Below, in pieces: positions 1 to 9,483 of a stretch of DNA of 64,000 nt (position 1 is the first letter of the stretch; each line of letters begins with the position of its first letter). The notes beneath the pieces are model-generated. The model ran no database searches and was not told the DNA's origin. It worked only from the letters and a program-made list of their open reading frames with translations. The stretch covers positions 62,001-126,000 of the forward strand of contig NZ_CP043639.1 of assembly GCF_014217605.1 (NCBI RefSeq). The letters are read 5' to 3'. The translations under genes were made by a program, and so were the position numbers. Source of the DNA: Sphingomonas sp. NBWT7. Its GTDB lineage: Bacteria; Pseudomonadota; Alphaproteobacteria; Sphingomonadales; Sphingomonadaceae.

Positions 1-353
1 TCTGACATGATTTCGGTCACATTTGGATAGCCAGCGGAACACAGGTGTTTGCCTAAAAGCATCGATCGTATTCCGCGCTATTTCTCCCCGCGTGGCAGCA
101 GCCGCTTCCTCCCCCGACGCGCCCGCCGCGATACGTGACTTCACTCCAACCAGGAGGCTGTGGCATATGGTAGTCCGGTCGAGCGGCTCCGCGAAAAAAT
201 GCAGGCGATTCTCGGGGTTCTTATTAACTCGGAATTCCATTTGGCCACTTCTCGCACGTCACACTTTGTAGTGGTGGTATCGATCATCGGTTAACGAATC
301 CGGCCGTTTGCGAAATCGGTTGGGCACCCGTTCACCGCGAGCGCTATACTGAG
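1..353. other. no supportable gene (window start)
   Basis: This stretch lies upstream of the first convincing gene. The only open frame of note (23..271) has no recognisable domain, no convincing ribosome binding site and a composition typical of an accidental frame. The sequence is somewhat less G+C-rich than the rest of the window. It probably contains the promoter of the following gene, but I could not pick out a promoter with confidence. Confidence 0.5.
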
Positions 354-356
354 TTG

Positions 357-833
357 ATGGATTCGCTCGTTCCCCTTCAGTCCCGCCCGCTAACGGACGC
401 CGAAGAGGTAATAGCGCGGGGGATGTTCGGTGAGGCATTGGACTATTCCGTCATCCAGATATTTCGCCGTAAATGGGCGTTCTTCCAGCCTCGAAAAGTC
501 ACGATGGCGCCACGCGGCAACATCCATTTCCATCCCGACGGCGACGCCTACTGCGACTGCTTCGCCAGCAACAGCCGGCACTGGCAAGGGCATCTGATCC
601 ACGAGCTGGTTCACGTTTGGCAGCATCAGCAGGGCGTGAACCTCGTTCTGCGCCGGCATCCGTTCTGCCGCTACAGCTATTCAATCAAGCCCGGCTGGAC
701 GCTCGATCGCTATGGGATCGAGCAGCAGGCCGAGATCGTGCGGCACACCTTCCTGCTTCGTCACGGTATCACGGTGCCGGGTGCGCCTCCGCTGCCGACG
801 CTGGAAAGCATTCTGCCGTTCAAAACCGCGTAA
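357..833 (+). CDS. putative zincin-like protein (sphingomonad 'vgr-related' family)
   Basis: A 158-residue soluble protein without a signal peptide. The central part reads WAFFQP...MAPRGNIHFHP, followed by HELVHVWQHQQG around residue 84. That contains an HExxH motif of the kind seen in zinc metallopeptidases and in DUF4157-like domains. A later segment (RRHPFCRYSY and GIEQQAEIV) could supply a third ligand such as the Glu after EQQAE. I recognise the family as the small proteins often labelled 'vgr related' in Sphingomonas; its substrate is unknown. TTG at 354 immediately precedes ATG at 357, and I chose the ATG. The gene is convergent with, and overlaps by 14 nt, a truncated paralogue at 820..1110. 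Family assignment is fairly sure; peptidase activity is inferred only. Confidence 0.7.
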   Translation: MDSLVPLQSRPLTDAEEVIARGMFGEALDYSVIQIFRRKWAFFQPRKVTMAPRGNIHFHPDGDAYCDCFASNSRHWQGHLIHELVHVWQHQQGVNLVLRRHPFCRYSYSIKPGWTLDRYGIEQQAEIVRHTFLLRHGITVPGAPPLPTLESILPFKTA

Positions 834-1110
834 TTCCGAGATTTCCGCCTGTGTGTGCTACTTTATGATAGACGCACATCTCGTGGATGAACAGGCCCTG
901 CTCGCCGAGCGGGGCGGCGGCGAAATCGTCGCTGTAGAGATCGCCGTGCGGATGGAAATGGATCCGCCCGCGCGGCGCCATAACAACGTGGCGCGGCTGG
1001 AAGAACGCCCATTTATGGTCGCACAGCTCGACACGCCCATAGTCGATCGTGTCGCCATAGACGGTGCGGGCGAGCGCCACCTCGCCCGCGGTGAGAGGCC
1101 GCGCGCCCAC
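820..1110 (-). pseudogene. truncated paralogue of the HExxH protein at 357..833
   Basis: The first ~75 residues align with the neighbouring complete protein: PLT.GE.ALAR, KWAFFQPR.V.MAPRG, IHFHP.GD.Y. The homology stops exactly after the first three residues of the metal motif (FIHEM). The reading frame then runs through about 23 unrelated residues (CVYHKVAHTGGNLGITRF at the end) and ends inside the 3' end of the convergent paralogue. The second metal-site His and the whole C-terminal half are missing, so no HExxH site remains. The GTG start lies 9 nt downstream of the copper chaperone stop, suggesting it was once the second gene of that transcript. The likely cause is a deletion or rearrangement that brought two inverted copies together. 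An alternative is a deliberately short non-catalytic form. Confidence 0.7.
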
Positions 1111-1119
1111 TTGATCAGG

Positions 1120-1569
1120 TTACTTGGTGGCGGGCGGGGGATCGCCGGCGGCGACAACGCGTGCGTCCTGCTGGATCCGCGTCGCATCGGCGAAGGTAAA
1201 GGTGAAGGTAATCGTGCCGCCGGGCTTCACCGCCGGATTGAGATCGAACACCATGACGTGCTTGCCGCCCGGCGCGAAGGCGACCTTTGCCTTGGCGGGC
1301 ACGGGCACCTGGGGAACCGCGTTCATCGTCATGGCGCCGTTCGCAGTCGCCATCGATTCGTGGATCTCGGTACGGATCGCGACATCGGTGCTGACGCTGA
1401 CCAGCGTCGCGTCGGTCGGCCCGCCGTGGATCGTGAAATACCCCGCTGCCGGCCGCCCCTCGACCGCGGCGAGCCGTACCCACGCATCGCTGACGTAGAG
1501 CTGCTTCTCCTGCGCGCAGCCCGCCAGCGCGATTCCGGTGGCGAGAAGCGCGGTGGTGGCGCGGAACAT
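1120..1569 (-). CDS. PCu(A)C family copper chaperone (DUF461), lipoprotein
   Basis: A 149-residue exported protein. The N-terminus MFRATTALLATGIALAGCAQ is a signal peptide ending in a lipobox (LAGC), so it is probably anchored to a membrane facing the periplasm. The copper-binding pattern of the family is visible: IHESM, then a Met-containing stretch (AMTMN), then GKHVMVFDL, giving the His/Met ligand set. Family members deliver Cu(I) to the CuA site of cytochrome c oxidase or act in copper homeostasis. ATG at 1569 is preceded by AGGAGAG; longer upstream extensions of the frame would bury the signal peptide and are rejected. It runs divergently from dnaK, and the truncated paralogue follows 9 nt downstream. 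Confidence 0.87.
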   Translation of the reverse strand: MFRATTALLATGIALAGCAQEKQLYVSDAWVRLAAVEGRPAAGYFTIHGGPTDATLVSVSTDVAIRTEIHESMATANGAMTMNAVPQVPVPAKAKVAFAPGGKHVMVFDLNPAVKPGGTITFTFTFADATRIQQDARVVAAGDPPPATK

Positions 1570-1680
1570 GGAACTCTCCTGAAAGCGCTGGAACAGCCGC
1601 CACGCTACGCCCGCGCCGGGTGTGCGACAAGATGCGCCCGGGGTGTCCGCCCAAGGGACGACGCGCGCTTCGGCACGTGT

Positions 1681-1711
1681 CTTGCGGCACGCCAAGCGCC
1701 ACCTATATCGC
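1681..1711 (+). promoter_or_regulatory. RpoH (sigma-32)-type heat-shock promoter of dnaK
   Basis: CTTG at 1681-1684 is followed after 17 nt by CCTATATCGC at 1702-1711. This matches the alphaproteobacterial RpoH consensus (CTTG, 17-18 nt, CYTATNTNNG) at all positions but the last. It lies about 85 nt upstream of the dnaK ATG, which fits a short 5' leader. Confidence 0.72.
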
Positions 1712-1792
1712 GCTTCGTCAACGCTGTTGCGTCGCCGTAACGGGACGCGGCGGCACAGTTTTTTTGTTCAAGCAGGGGCTAGAAGAGCACTC

Positions 1793-3700
<1,908 letters not shown>

Positions 3701-3707
3701 GGCGTTC

Positions 3708-3732
3708 GCCCCTTCCCTTGGAGGGAGGGGGC
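3708..3732 (+). terminator. hairpin between dnaK and dnaJ
   Basis: GCCCCTTCCCT, a 3-nt loop (TGG) and AGGGAGGGGGC form a strong stem 7 nt after the dnaK stop. There is no U-tract, so it may act as an attenuator or mRNA-stabilising element that lowers dnaJ relative to dnaK, rather than as a full terminator. Confidence 0.4.
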
Positions 3733-3889
3733 GGCCGACCGAAGTGAAGGCGTAAGCGATGCATAAGTCCGTCCGTCCCGCGCTTGTCGCAGCACCGGAC
3801 CTGTCTTTACCGGGTTCGCCGGTGATGACCGGAACGACCGCTGGGCAGGCGTGGGGCGGGCGGCTGCTCGTATCTGCGGGGGCGGATCA

Positions 3890-5011
3890 GTGACCGAAGT
3901 CGATTTCTACGAACTGCTCGAAGTCGAGCGGACCGCGGATGCGGGCACGATCAAGTCGTCGTACCGCAAGCTCGCGATGAAATACCATCCGGACAAGAAC
4001 GCCGGGTGCAAGGATTCCGAGGCGAAGTTCAAGGCGGTGAGCGAGGCGTACGACTGCCTCAAGGATCCGCAGAAGCGCGCTGCCTACGACCGCTTCGGCC
4101 ATGCCGCGTTCCGCAACGGCGGCGGCGGTGGTGGCGGCCAGGGCCAAGACTTCTCGGGCTTCTCTGACATCTTCGAGAGCGTGTTCGGCGAGTTCATGGG
4201 CGGCCGCGCCGGCGGCCGCAGCCAGGTCCGCCGCGGCGCCGACCTGCGCTACGACATGGAGATCACGCTCGAGGAGGCGTATCACGGCAAGTCGGCGGAG
4301 ATCACCGTCGACGTTACTGCCGCATGCGACACGTGCCACGGATCGGGCGCGCGCGCCGGCAGCCGTCCGCACGCCTGCAATACCTGCGGCGGGCACGGCA
4401 AGGTGCGTGCGCAGCAGGGCTTCTTCGTCGTCGAGCGTGCCTGCCCGGTGTGCAACGGATCGGGCCAGGTGATCGATGATCCGTGCCCTGACTGCCGCGG
4501 CGACGGGCGCGTCGAGCGGACCAAGACGCTGACGGTCGAAATCCCGCCGGGCGTCGACGAGGGGACGCGCGTGCGGATGACGGGCGAGGGCGAGGCGGGT
4601 GCGCGCGGCGCGCCGCCGGGCGACCTCTACATCTTCCTCCACGTCAAGCGGCACGCGCTGTTCGAGCGTGAGGGGACGACGCTGTTTGCGCGCGCGCCTA
4701 TCAGCTTCACCACCGCGGCGCTCGGCGGATCGCTGACGATCCCCGGGCTCGACGGGCGCAACCACGAGGTGCGCATCCCCGTCGGCATCCAGTCGGGCAA
4801 GCAACTGCGTCAGCGCGGCGCGGGCATGCCTGTGCTGCAGGGCCGCGGCCATGGCGATCTGGTGATCCAGATCGAGGTCGAGACGCCGACCAAGCTGTCG
4901 ACGCGGCAGCGCGCGCTGCTCGAGGAATTCCGCGAGACCGAGACCGGCGACGAATGCCCTGCATCGCAAGGCTTTTTCGCGCGTTTGAAGAATGCGTTCG
5001 CCGGCGAATAG
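3890..5011 (+). CDS. dnaJ: molecular chaperone DnaJ (Hsp40)
   Basis: A 373-residue co-chaperone that delivers clients to DnaK and stimulates its ATPase. The J domain (residues 1-70) has the essential HPD in MKYHPDKN. A Gly-rich segment ([15 protein letters not shown]) follows. Four zinc-finger repeats come next: [24 protein letters not shown] and CPDCRGDG. Two C-terminal beta domains complete the type I (DnaJA) architecture. The start is GTG at 3890 ([12 protein letters not shown]); the ATG of the longer open frame at 3851 adds a non-conserved arginine/glycine leader. It is downstream of dnaK, probably in the same heat-shock transcript. Confidence 0.97.
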   Translation: MTEVDFYELLEVERTADAGTIKSSYRKLAMKYHPDKNAGCKDSEAKFKAVSEAYDCLKDPQKRAAYDRFGHAAFRNGGGGGGGQGQDFSGFSDIFESVFGEFMGGRAGGRSQVRRGADLRYDMEITLEEAYHGKSAEITVDVTAACDTCHGSGARAGSRPHACNTCGGHGKVRAQQGFFVVERACPVCNGSGQVIDDPCPDCRGDGRVERTKTLTVEIPPGVDEGTRVRMTGEGEAGARGAPPGDLYIFLHVKRHALFEREGTTLFARAPISFTTAALGGSLTIPGLDGRNHEVRIPVGIQSGKQLRQRGAGMPVLQGRGHGDLVIQIEVETPTKLSTRQRALLEEFRETETGDECPASQGFFARLKNAFAGE

Positions 5012-5046
5012 CGTCGATCAGGGCAGGGCGCGAAGGAGTTGGACCG

Positions 5047-5418
5047 ATGCGCACGCTGTTCCCTCTCGCGATCGCCGTCGCGATCATCGCCGCACCCGGC
5101 GCCGCGCGGGATCGTAACGCGATCCCCGCGGCGACGCCGGTCGGCAAGCCGCAGAACTGCATCCCGATCCGCAGCATTCGCGAGAGCCTGGTGCGCAGCG
5201 ACCGGATCATCGATTTCCGCATGAACGGCAATCGCTACTATCGCGTCACGCTCGATCGCGGATGCCCGCAGCTCGGCTTCGAACGGCGTTTCAGCTATTC
5301 GACGTCGCTCAGCCAGCTCTGCGCGCAGGATATCATCACCGTGCTGCAGACGACGCCGGTGATGGCGGGGCCAAGCTGCGGCCTTGCGCCATTCCAGCCG
5401 GTGATGCTCGCCAAGTAA
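5047..5418 (+). CDS. small secreted protein, DUF6491-like
   Basis: A 123-residue protein with an N-terminal signal peptide ([20 protein letters not shown]) and four cysteines in the mature part (NCIPI, GCPQL, LCAQ, SCGL), probably forming disulfides in the periplasm. The pattern NCI.IR.I..S.V.......F.MNG.R.YR..L...CP.L matches what I recall of DUF6491 proteins of sphingomonads and xanthomonads. Function is unknown. AAGGAG ten nt upstream supports ATG 5047. It follows dnaJ by 35 nt and may be read through from it. The family name is from memory. Confidence 0.7.
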   Translation: MRTLFPLAIAVAIIAAPGAARDRNAIPAATPVGKPQNCIPIRSIRESLVRSDRIIDFRMNGNRYYRVTLDRGCPQLGFERRFSYSTSLSQLCAQDIITVLQTTPVMAGPSCGLAPFQPVMLAK

Positions 5419-5474
5419 CGCTGTCCGAAAACCGGCTGGCGCGCACGCATTGCGCCTGCTAGGCGAAACGCCAC

Positions 5475-5551
<77 letters not shown>

Positions 5552-5564
5552 AGGCTTTCATATC

Positions 5565-5583
5565 ATCCCGTCAGCTGCGGGAT
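5565..5583 (+). terminator. possible short terminator after tRNA-Arg
   Basis: ATCCCG-TCAGCTG-CGGGAT is a 6-bp stem 13 nt after the tRNA 3' end. There is no clear U-tract, so the role is tentative. Confidence 0.3.
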
Positions 5584-5714
5584 TGCGATACGTCGCAGCG
5601 GCGCTGTTACACAAGTTGCGCCAAGGCGGATTGGCTGGGCGGCATTGGTCGGTAAGGTGTTCGCTTGGCGCTCCGTGCCAGCGTCGTACCCCGTCAATTG
5701 AAGCGCGAGATCCG

Positions 5715-6305
5715 ATGAGCGACCAGATCCTGATCTTTTACGGTTCGTATCGATCCGATCGGCAGGGGATTAAGCTCGCCCGTTGGTTGGTCGAGGCGTT
5801 CGCCGCGCGCGGGGCGAGCGCCGAGCTGATCGACGCGAAGGCGATCGACCTGCCGCTGCTCGACCGCATGTACAAGGAATATCCCAGCGGCGAGGCGCCG
5901 GCGAAACTCGAAGCGCTGGCGGGAAAGATCAAGGCGGCCGACGCGTTCGTCTTCGTTGCCGGCGAGTATAATTGGGGCGTCCAGCCCGGGCTCAAGAATC
6001 TCACCGATCACTTTTTGGAAGAGTGGTTCTGGCGCCCCGCGGCGATCGCCAGCTACTCGGCGGGGAGGTTCGCCGGCGCGCGCGTCGGGTTGCAGTGGCA
6101 CGGCACGCTATCCGAAATGGGTATGGTGGTGATATCGAGCGCGCTCGCGGTGGGCGGGATCGGCCATGCCTTTGACGCGGACGGCAAGCCGGCCGGCGAG
6201 GGCGGTGCGTCGCTGGCCCGTGCCTTTCCGCGCTTCGCCGACGATCTCGCGTGGTGGACCGAGGCCGCACGCGCGCAGCGCGCCCGGCGCGATCCGCCAT
6301 ATTGA
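5715..6305 (+). CDS. NADPH-dependent FMN reductase family protein
   Basis: A 196-residue flavodoxin-fold oxidoreductase of the NAD(P)H:FMN reductase / quinone reductase group. The first strand and phosphate loop are visible as ILIFYGSYRSDRQG, where the FMN phosphate binds. The second signature, GEYNWGVQPGLKNLTDHF, is the usual (G/P)EYN...P..LKN.ID motif contacting the isoalloxazine ring. It is cytosolic with no export signal. Likely activity is reduction of flavin or quinones by NAD(P)H; the substrate cannot be told from sequence. ATG 5715 gives the family N-terminus; the frame extends upstream into the tRNA gene, so longer starts are excluded. It stands alone between two tRNA genes. Confidence 0.87.
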   Translation: MSDQILIFYGSYRSDRQGIKLARWLVEAFAARGASAELIDAKAIDLPLLDRMYKEYPSGEAPAKLEALAGKIKAADAFVFVAGEYNWGVQPGLKNLTDHFLEEWFWRPAAIASYSAGRFAGARVGLQWHGTLSEMGMVVISSALAVGGIGHAFDADGKPAGEGGASLARAFPRFADDLAWWTEAARAQRARRDPPY

Positions 6306-6432
6306 CACGGCGCGCGACTGCGGCGGAAGCGTCGCTGCGCGGAATGAGATCGATTGTCCCCGCCGATCATCCGCCGGTTATCAACGGGCGGCTTCGACCG
6401 CGAAGCGTCGCCAATCGCGCCTGGTAAGAAGA

Positions 6433-6506
6433 TGGAGGCCCGACCGGGAATCGAACCCGGGTGCAAGGATTTGCAGTCCTCTGCGTCACCACTCCGCCAT
6501 CGGGCC
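6433..6506 (-). tRNA. tRNA-Cys(GCA)
   Basis: A 74-nt cloverleaf on the minus strand. The acceptor stem GGCCCGA pairs with TCGGGCC, the discriminator base is T and CCA is encoded. The anticodon arm GGACT-GCA-AATCC gives anticodon GCA. The T arm CCCGGG-TTCGATT-CCCGG is typical. Confidence 0.95.
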
Positions 6507-6648
6507 TCGATGCGAGCGAGGGCGGGCTGATGCGGCGCGCGCGCTTCGCTGTCAAGCGCGCCATTGGCGCAACGCTGCCGCCGCGATAAAGCACGCCCTC
6601 CGATGACGTGTATTGCCATGATAAAACAGCTGTGCGACAGGTGAACCG

Positions 6649-7317
6649 ATGACGACGACGATCGAACGCCCCGAAGATTTCGCTGCGATGCGCATCGCGA
6701 TGGTGGCCAGCCAGTTGCGCCCCAATGCCGTGTCCGACCCGCGTGTGGTCGCTGCAATGGCGGACGTGCCGCGCGAGCGCTTCGTGCCCGAAGCGCAGGC
6801 GAGCGTCGCTTATCGCGACGCGCTGCTGCCGTTGGGGCAGGGGCGGACGGCCAACCTTCCGATCGCGACAGGCCGGCTGCTGACCGAGGCGCGGCTGCAG
6901 CCCGGCGATCGCGTGCTGCTGATCGGTGCGGCGAGCGGCTATACCGCCGCGGTGCTGGCGCGGCTCGTCGCGCACGTTGTGGCGGTCGAGGTCGATCCCG
7001 CGCTCGCCGGGGTCGCGCAGCGGACGCTGGCCGGGGAACATCGCGTCACCGTCATCGAGGGGCCGCTCGAGCGCGGCCACGCCGCCGACGGGCCGTACGA
7101 CGTGCTTGTCATCGACGGCGCGGTCGAGGCGATCCCATCGACGCTGGTGACGCAGGTGGTGCCGGGCGGCCGGATCGTCGGCGGGTTGATCGAGCGCGGC
7201 GTGACCCGCCTCGCTGCCGGTCGGCGCAGCGAGGGAGGCTTCGCGATGATCGACTTCGCCGATATCGATTGTGCGATCCTGCCCGGCTTCGCCGCCCCGC
7301 CCAAGTTCACCTTCTGA
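6649..7317 (+). CDS. protein-L-isoaspartate O-methyltransferase-like protein
   Basis: A 222-residue class I SAM-dependent methyltransferase of the PIMT family, which methylates isoaspartyl residues to start repair of damaged proteins. The N-terminal segment MVASQLRPNAVSDPRVVAAM, then VPRERFVPE and the SAM motif I (LLIGAASGYTAAVLARL), are characteristic. Motif I differs from the usual E(I/V)GTGSGY(Q/N), having Ala-Ala-Ser, so the activity may be altered; many alphaproteobacteria carry such divergent copies directly before tolC. YDVLVIDGAVEAIP corresponds to motif II. It ends 37 nt before the TolC start and is probably co-transcribed with it. AGGTGA is visible before ATG 6649. Confidence 0.85.
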   Translation: MTTTIERPEDFAAMRIAMVASQLRPNAVSDPRVVAAMADVPRERFVPEAQASVAYRDALLPLGQGRTANLPIATGRLLTEARLQPGDRVLLIGAASGYTAAVLARLVAHVVAVEVDPALAGVAQRTLAGEHRVTVIEGPLERGHAADGPYDVLVIDGAVEAIPSTLVTQVVPGGRIVGGLIERGVTRLAAGRRSEGGFAMIDFADIDCAILPGFAAPPKFTF

Positions 7318-7354
7318 CGTCGATCCCCCGTCGATTGCCCGCGTAAGGACCGAA

Positions 7355-8860
7355 ATGAAGCGCGCCGTTCCTCTTGCTGCCCTGCTCTCGCTTGCCGCGA
7401 CGCCCGCCGCCGCCGACACGCTGCGCGAGGCGCTCGCGCGTGCCTATAAAGACAATCCGACGCTGACCGGCAGCCGCGCGCAGCAGCGCGCGACCGATGA
7501 GACGGTGCCGATCGCACGCGCCGCCGGCATCCCGACGCTCGGCACGAACGCGGGCTATAACGAGAATTTCCTGCAGACCGGCAATTCGCTGACCAACCCG
7601 GCGCGCCAGCTGACCGCGTTCGCGGGCGTGACCGTTCCCGTCTACCAGGGCGGGGCAGTGAAAAATTCGGTGCGCGCTGCGGAGACGCGAGTCGAGGCGG
7701 GGCAGGCGGGGCTGCGCAGCACGGAGGCGACCACCTTCACCGATGTCGTCGCGGCCTATAACAACGTGCTCCGCGACGAGGCGATCGTCGGCCTCAACAC
7801 GCAGAACGTGCGCGTGCTCGGCACCAATTTGCGCGCCAGCCGCGATCGGTTCCAGGTCGGCGATCTGACGCGAACCGACGTCGCCCAGTCCGAAGCGCGG
7901 CTGAGCCTGGCGCGCGCGCAATTGCAAACCGCGCAGGCGAATCTCGTGTCGAGCCGCGAAAATTACGTGCGGCTCGTCGGCCAGGCGCCGGGCGTGCTCG
8001 AGCCGCCGCCGCCGCTCCCGAATCTGCCGAACTCCCCCGACGCGGCGGTCGACGTGGCGATGCAGAACAATCCCGCGCTGCTCGCCGCGCAGAAGACGCG
8101 CGACGCCACCGCCTATGACGTGCGCGTGGCGCAGGCCGGGCGGCTGCCGCAGGTGGGCGTGACGGTCGGCGAGCAATACAACAATTTCCTCGGCTCGCTG
8201 GGGGCGGGGCAGGGGTTCACCACGATCCAGTCGGGTGCGGCGACAACCGTCGGGCTGCAGCTGCAGCTGCCGATCTTTCAGGGCGGGCGCGTCTCGGCGC
8301 AGATCCGTCAAGCGCGTGCGCTGCGCGGGCAAGCGATCGAGAATGCGACCGCGACCGAGCGGCAGGTGATCGCCTCGGCCCGTTCGGCGTATGCGATCTG
8401 GCGTTCGTCGCTCGAGGTGATCGCCTCGAGTGAGACCGCCGTCAACGCGAACAAGCTCAGCCTCGAAGGCGTGCGCGCCGAGAACAGCGTCGGCAACCGC
8501 ACCATCCTCGACATCCTCAACGCCGAGCAGGAGCTGCTCAACAGTCAGGTGACGCTCGTTACCGCGCGGCGCGACGCCTATGTCGCTGGCTTCGCCCTGC
8601 TCGCTGCGATGGGTGAGGCGGAGGCGCGCGACCTCGGGCTCGACGGCGGGCCGCTGTACGACCCGACGGTGAACTACCGCAACGTCCGTCGCAGCATCTC
8701 CGACTTCCGCGACGGTCCGCAGCCGCAGGCGGAAGCGCCCGGTACGCGCAACATCCCGGCGCAGAACGCAACGGTCACCCGCCCGCTCGATCCGGCGCTC
8801 AAGAGCGATGTTGACAGGAGCCCGGCGTTGACGACAGGTGAGAACGCACCGAACCGCTGA
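7355..8860 (+). CDS. tolC: TolC family outer membrane efflux protein
   Basis: A 501-residue outer-membrane channel for type I secretion or RND/ABC efflux. Residues 1-20 (MKRAVPLAALLSLAATPAAA) are a signal peptide. The mature protein starts DTLREALARAYKDNPTL, the usual TolC opening. Two long alpha-helical/beta repeats follow, with the repeated signature F.VG..TRTDVAQSEARL in the first half and NRTILDILNAEQELLNSQV in the second. The Pro/Gln-rich C-terminal tail after residue ~455 is probably disordered. ATG 7355 places the signal peptide at the N-terminus; an upstream extension overlaps the PIMT-like gene and is not conserved. Inner-membrane partners are not encoded nearby. Confidence 0.93.
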   Translation: MKRAVPLAALLSLAATPAAADTLREALARAYKDNPTLTGSRAQQRATDETVPIARAAGIPTLGTNAGYNENFLQTGNSLTNPARQLTAFAGVTVPVYQGGAVKNSVRAAETRVEAGQAGLRSTEATTFTDVVAAYNNVLRDEAIVGLNTQNVRVLGTNLRASRDRFQVGDLTRTDVAQSEARLSLARAQLQTAQANLVSSRENYVRLVGQAPGVLEPPPPLPNLPNSPDAAVDVAMQNNPALLAAQKTRDATAYDVRVAQAGRLPQVGVTVGEQYNNFLGSLGAGQGFTTIQSGAATTVGLQLQLPIFQGGRVSAQIRQARALRGQAIENATATERQVIASARSAYAIWRSSLEVIASSETAVNANKLSLEGVRAENSVGNRTILDILNAEQELLNSQVTLVTARRDAYVAGFALLAAMGEAEARDLGLDGGPLYDPTVNYRNVRRSISDFRDGPQPQAEAPGTRNIPAQNATVTRPLDPALKSDVDRSPALTTGENAPNR

Positions 8861-8899
8861 TCGTCGGCGGCTTCGCGGGACCTGGGGTGGATTGCGCGC

Positions 8900-9415
8900 A
8901 TGGGGGATGTCAGCGCCGAGCCGTCGATGGAGGACATCCTGTCCTCGATCAAACGCATCATCGCCGAGGACGGCGACGATCGGCCCGCGCGCCCGCGCCG
9001 CCAGGCGCCGCCGCGCGGGACCGCGCTTCATGCTGTCGACGACGAGGCGGAGGAGGTGCTCGAGCTGAGCGATCCGATGCCGCCGAGCCCACCGCCCGCG
9101 CGCACTGAACCCCGTGCCGCCGCTTCGCCGACGCGCGAGCCCGCGTTGCGCGAGGCGCCGACGCCATCACCTGCCGTCGCCGCGAGCCCCGAACCGACGA
9201 TCGTGTCCGAGCAGACCGCGCAGGCGACGCGCAGCACGCTCGATTCGCTATCGCGCCTGCTGGTGAAGCCCGAGGCGCCGAGCGACGGCACGCTCGAGGG
9301 GCTGGTGCGCGAGATGCTTCGCCCGATGCTGCGCGAGTGGCTCGACGCGAACCTGCCGGCGCTGGTCGAGACGCTGGTCGCGCGCGAGATCACCAAAATC
9401 ACGCGCGGCCAGTAA
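8900..9415 (+). CDS. popZ: DUF2497 / PopZ-like polar organising protein
   Basis: A 171-residue protein with the three-part PopZ layout. A short N-terminal helix (SMEDILSSIKRIIAEDG) recruits partners. A long disordered linker rich in Pro, Ala, Arg and Glu (residues ~30-105) follows. The C-terminal helices end LEGLVREMLRPMLREWLDAN, then LPALVETLVAREITKITRG, and mediate oligomerisation. In Caulobacter PopZ self-assembles into a polar matrix that anchors ParB-parS and signalling proteins; the gene is also near valS there. It lies 39 nt after tolC. Family assignment is firm; polar function in this organism is inferred. Confidence 0.85.
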   Translation: MGDVSAEPSMEDILSSIKRIIAEDGDDRPARPRRQAPPRGTALHAVDDEAEEVLELSDPMPPSPPPARTEPRAAASPTREPALREAPTPSPAVAASPEPTIVSEQTAQATRSTLDSLSRLLVKPEAPSDGTLEGLVREMLRPMLREWLDANLPALVETLVAREITKITRGQ

Positions 9416-9483
9416 GCTCCGGCGCAAGGGCCGCGTCGATCGGCGATTGTCGCGTCCGATACGATCTGCTCTAGTCGCGCGCC

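Noticed and set aside
23..271. 82-codon open frame at the window start
   Set aside because: No domain, no ribosome binding site, Arg/Ser-rich composition of a random frame.
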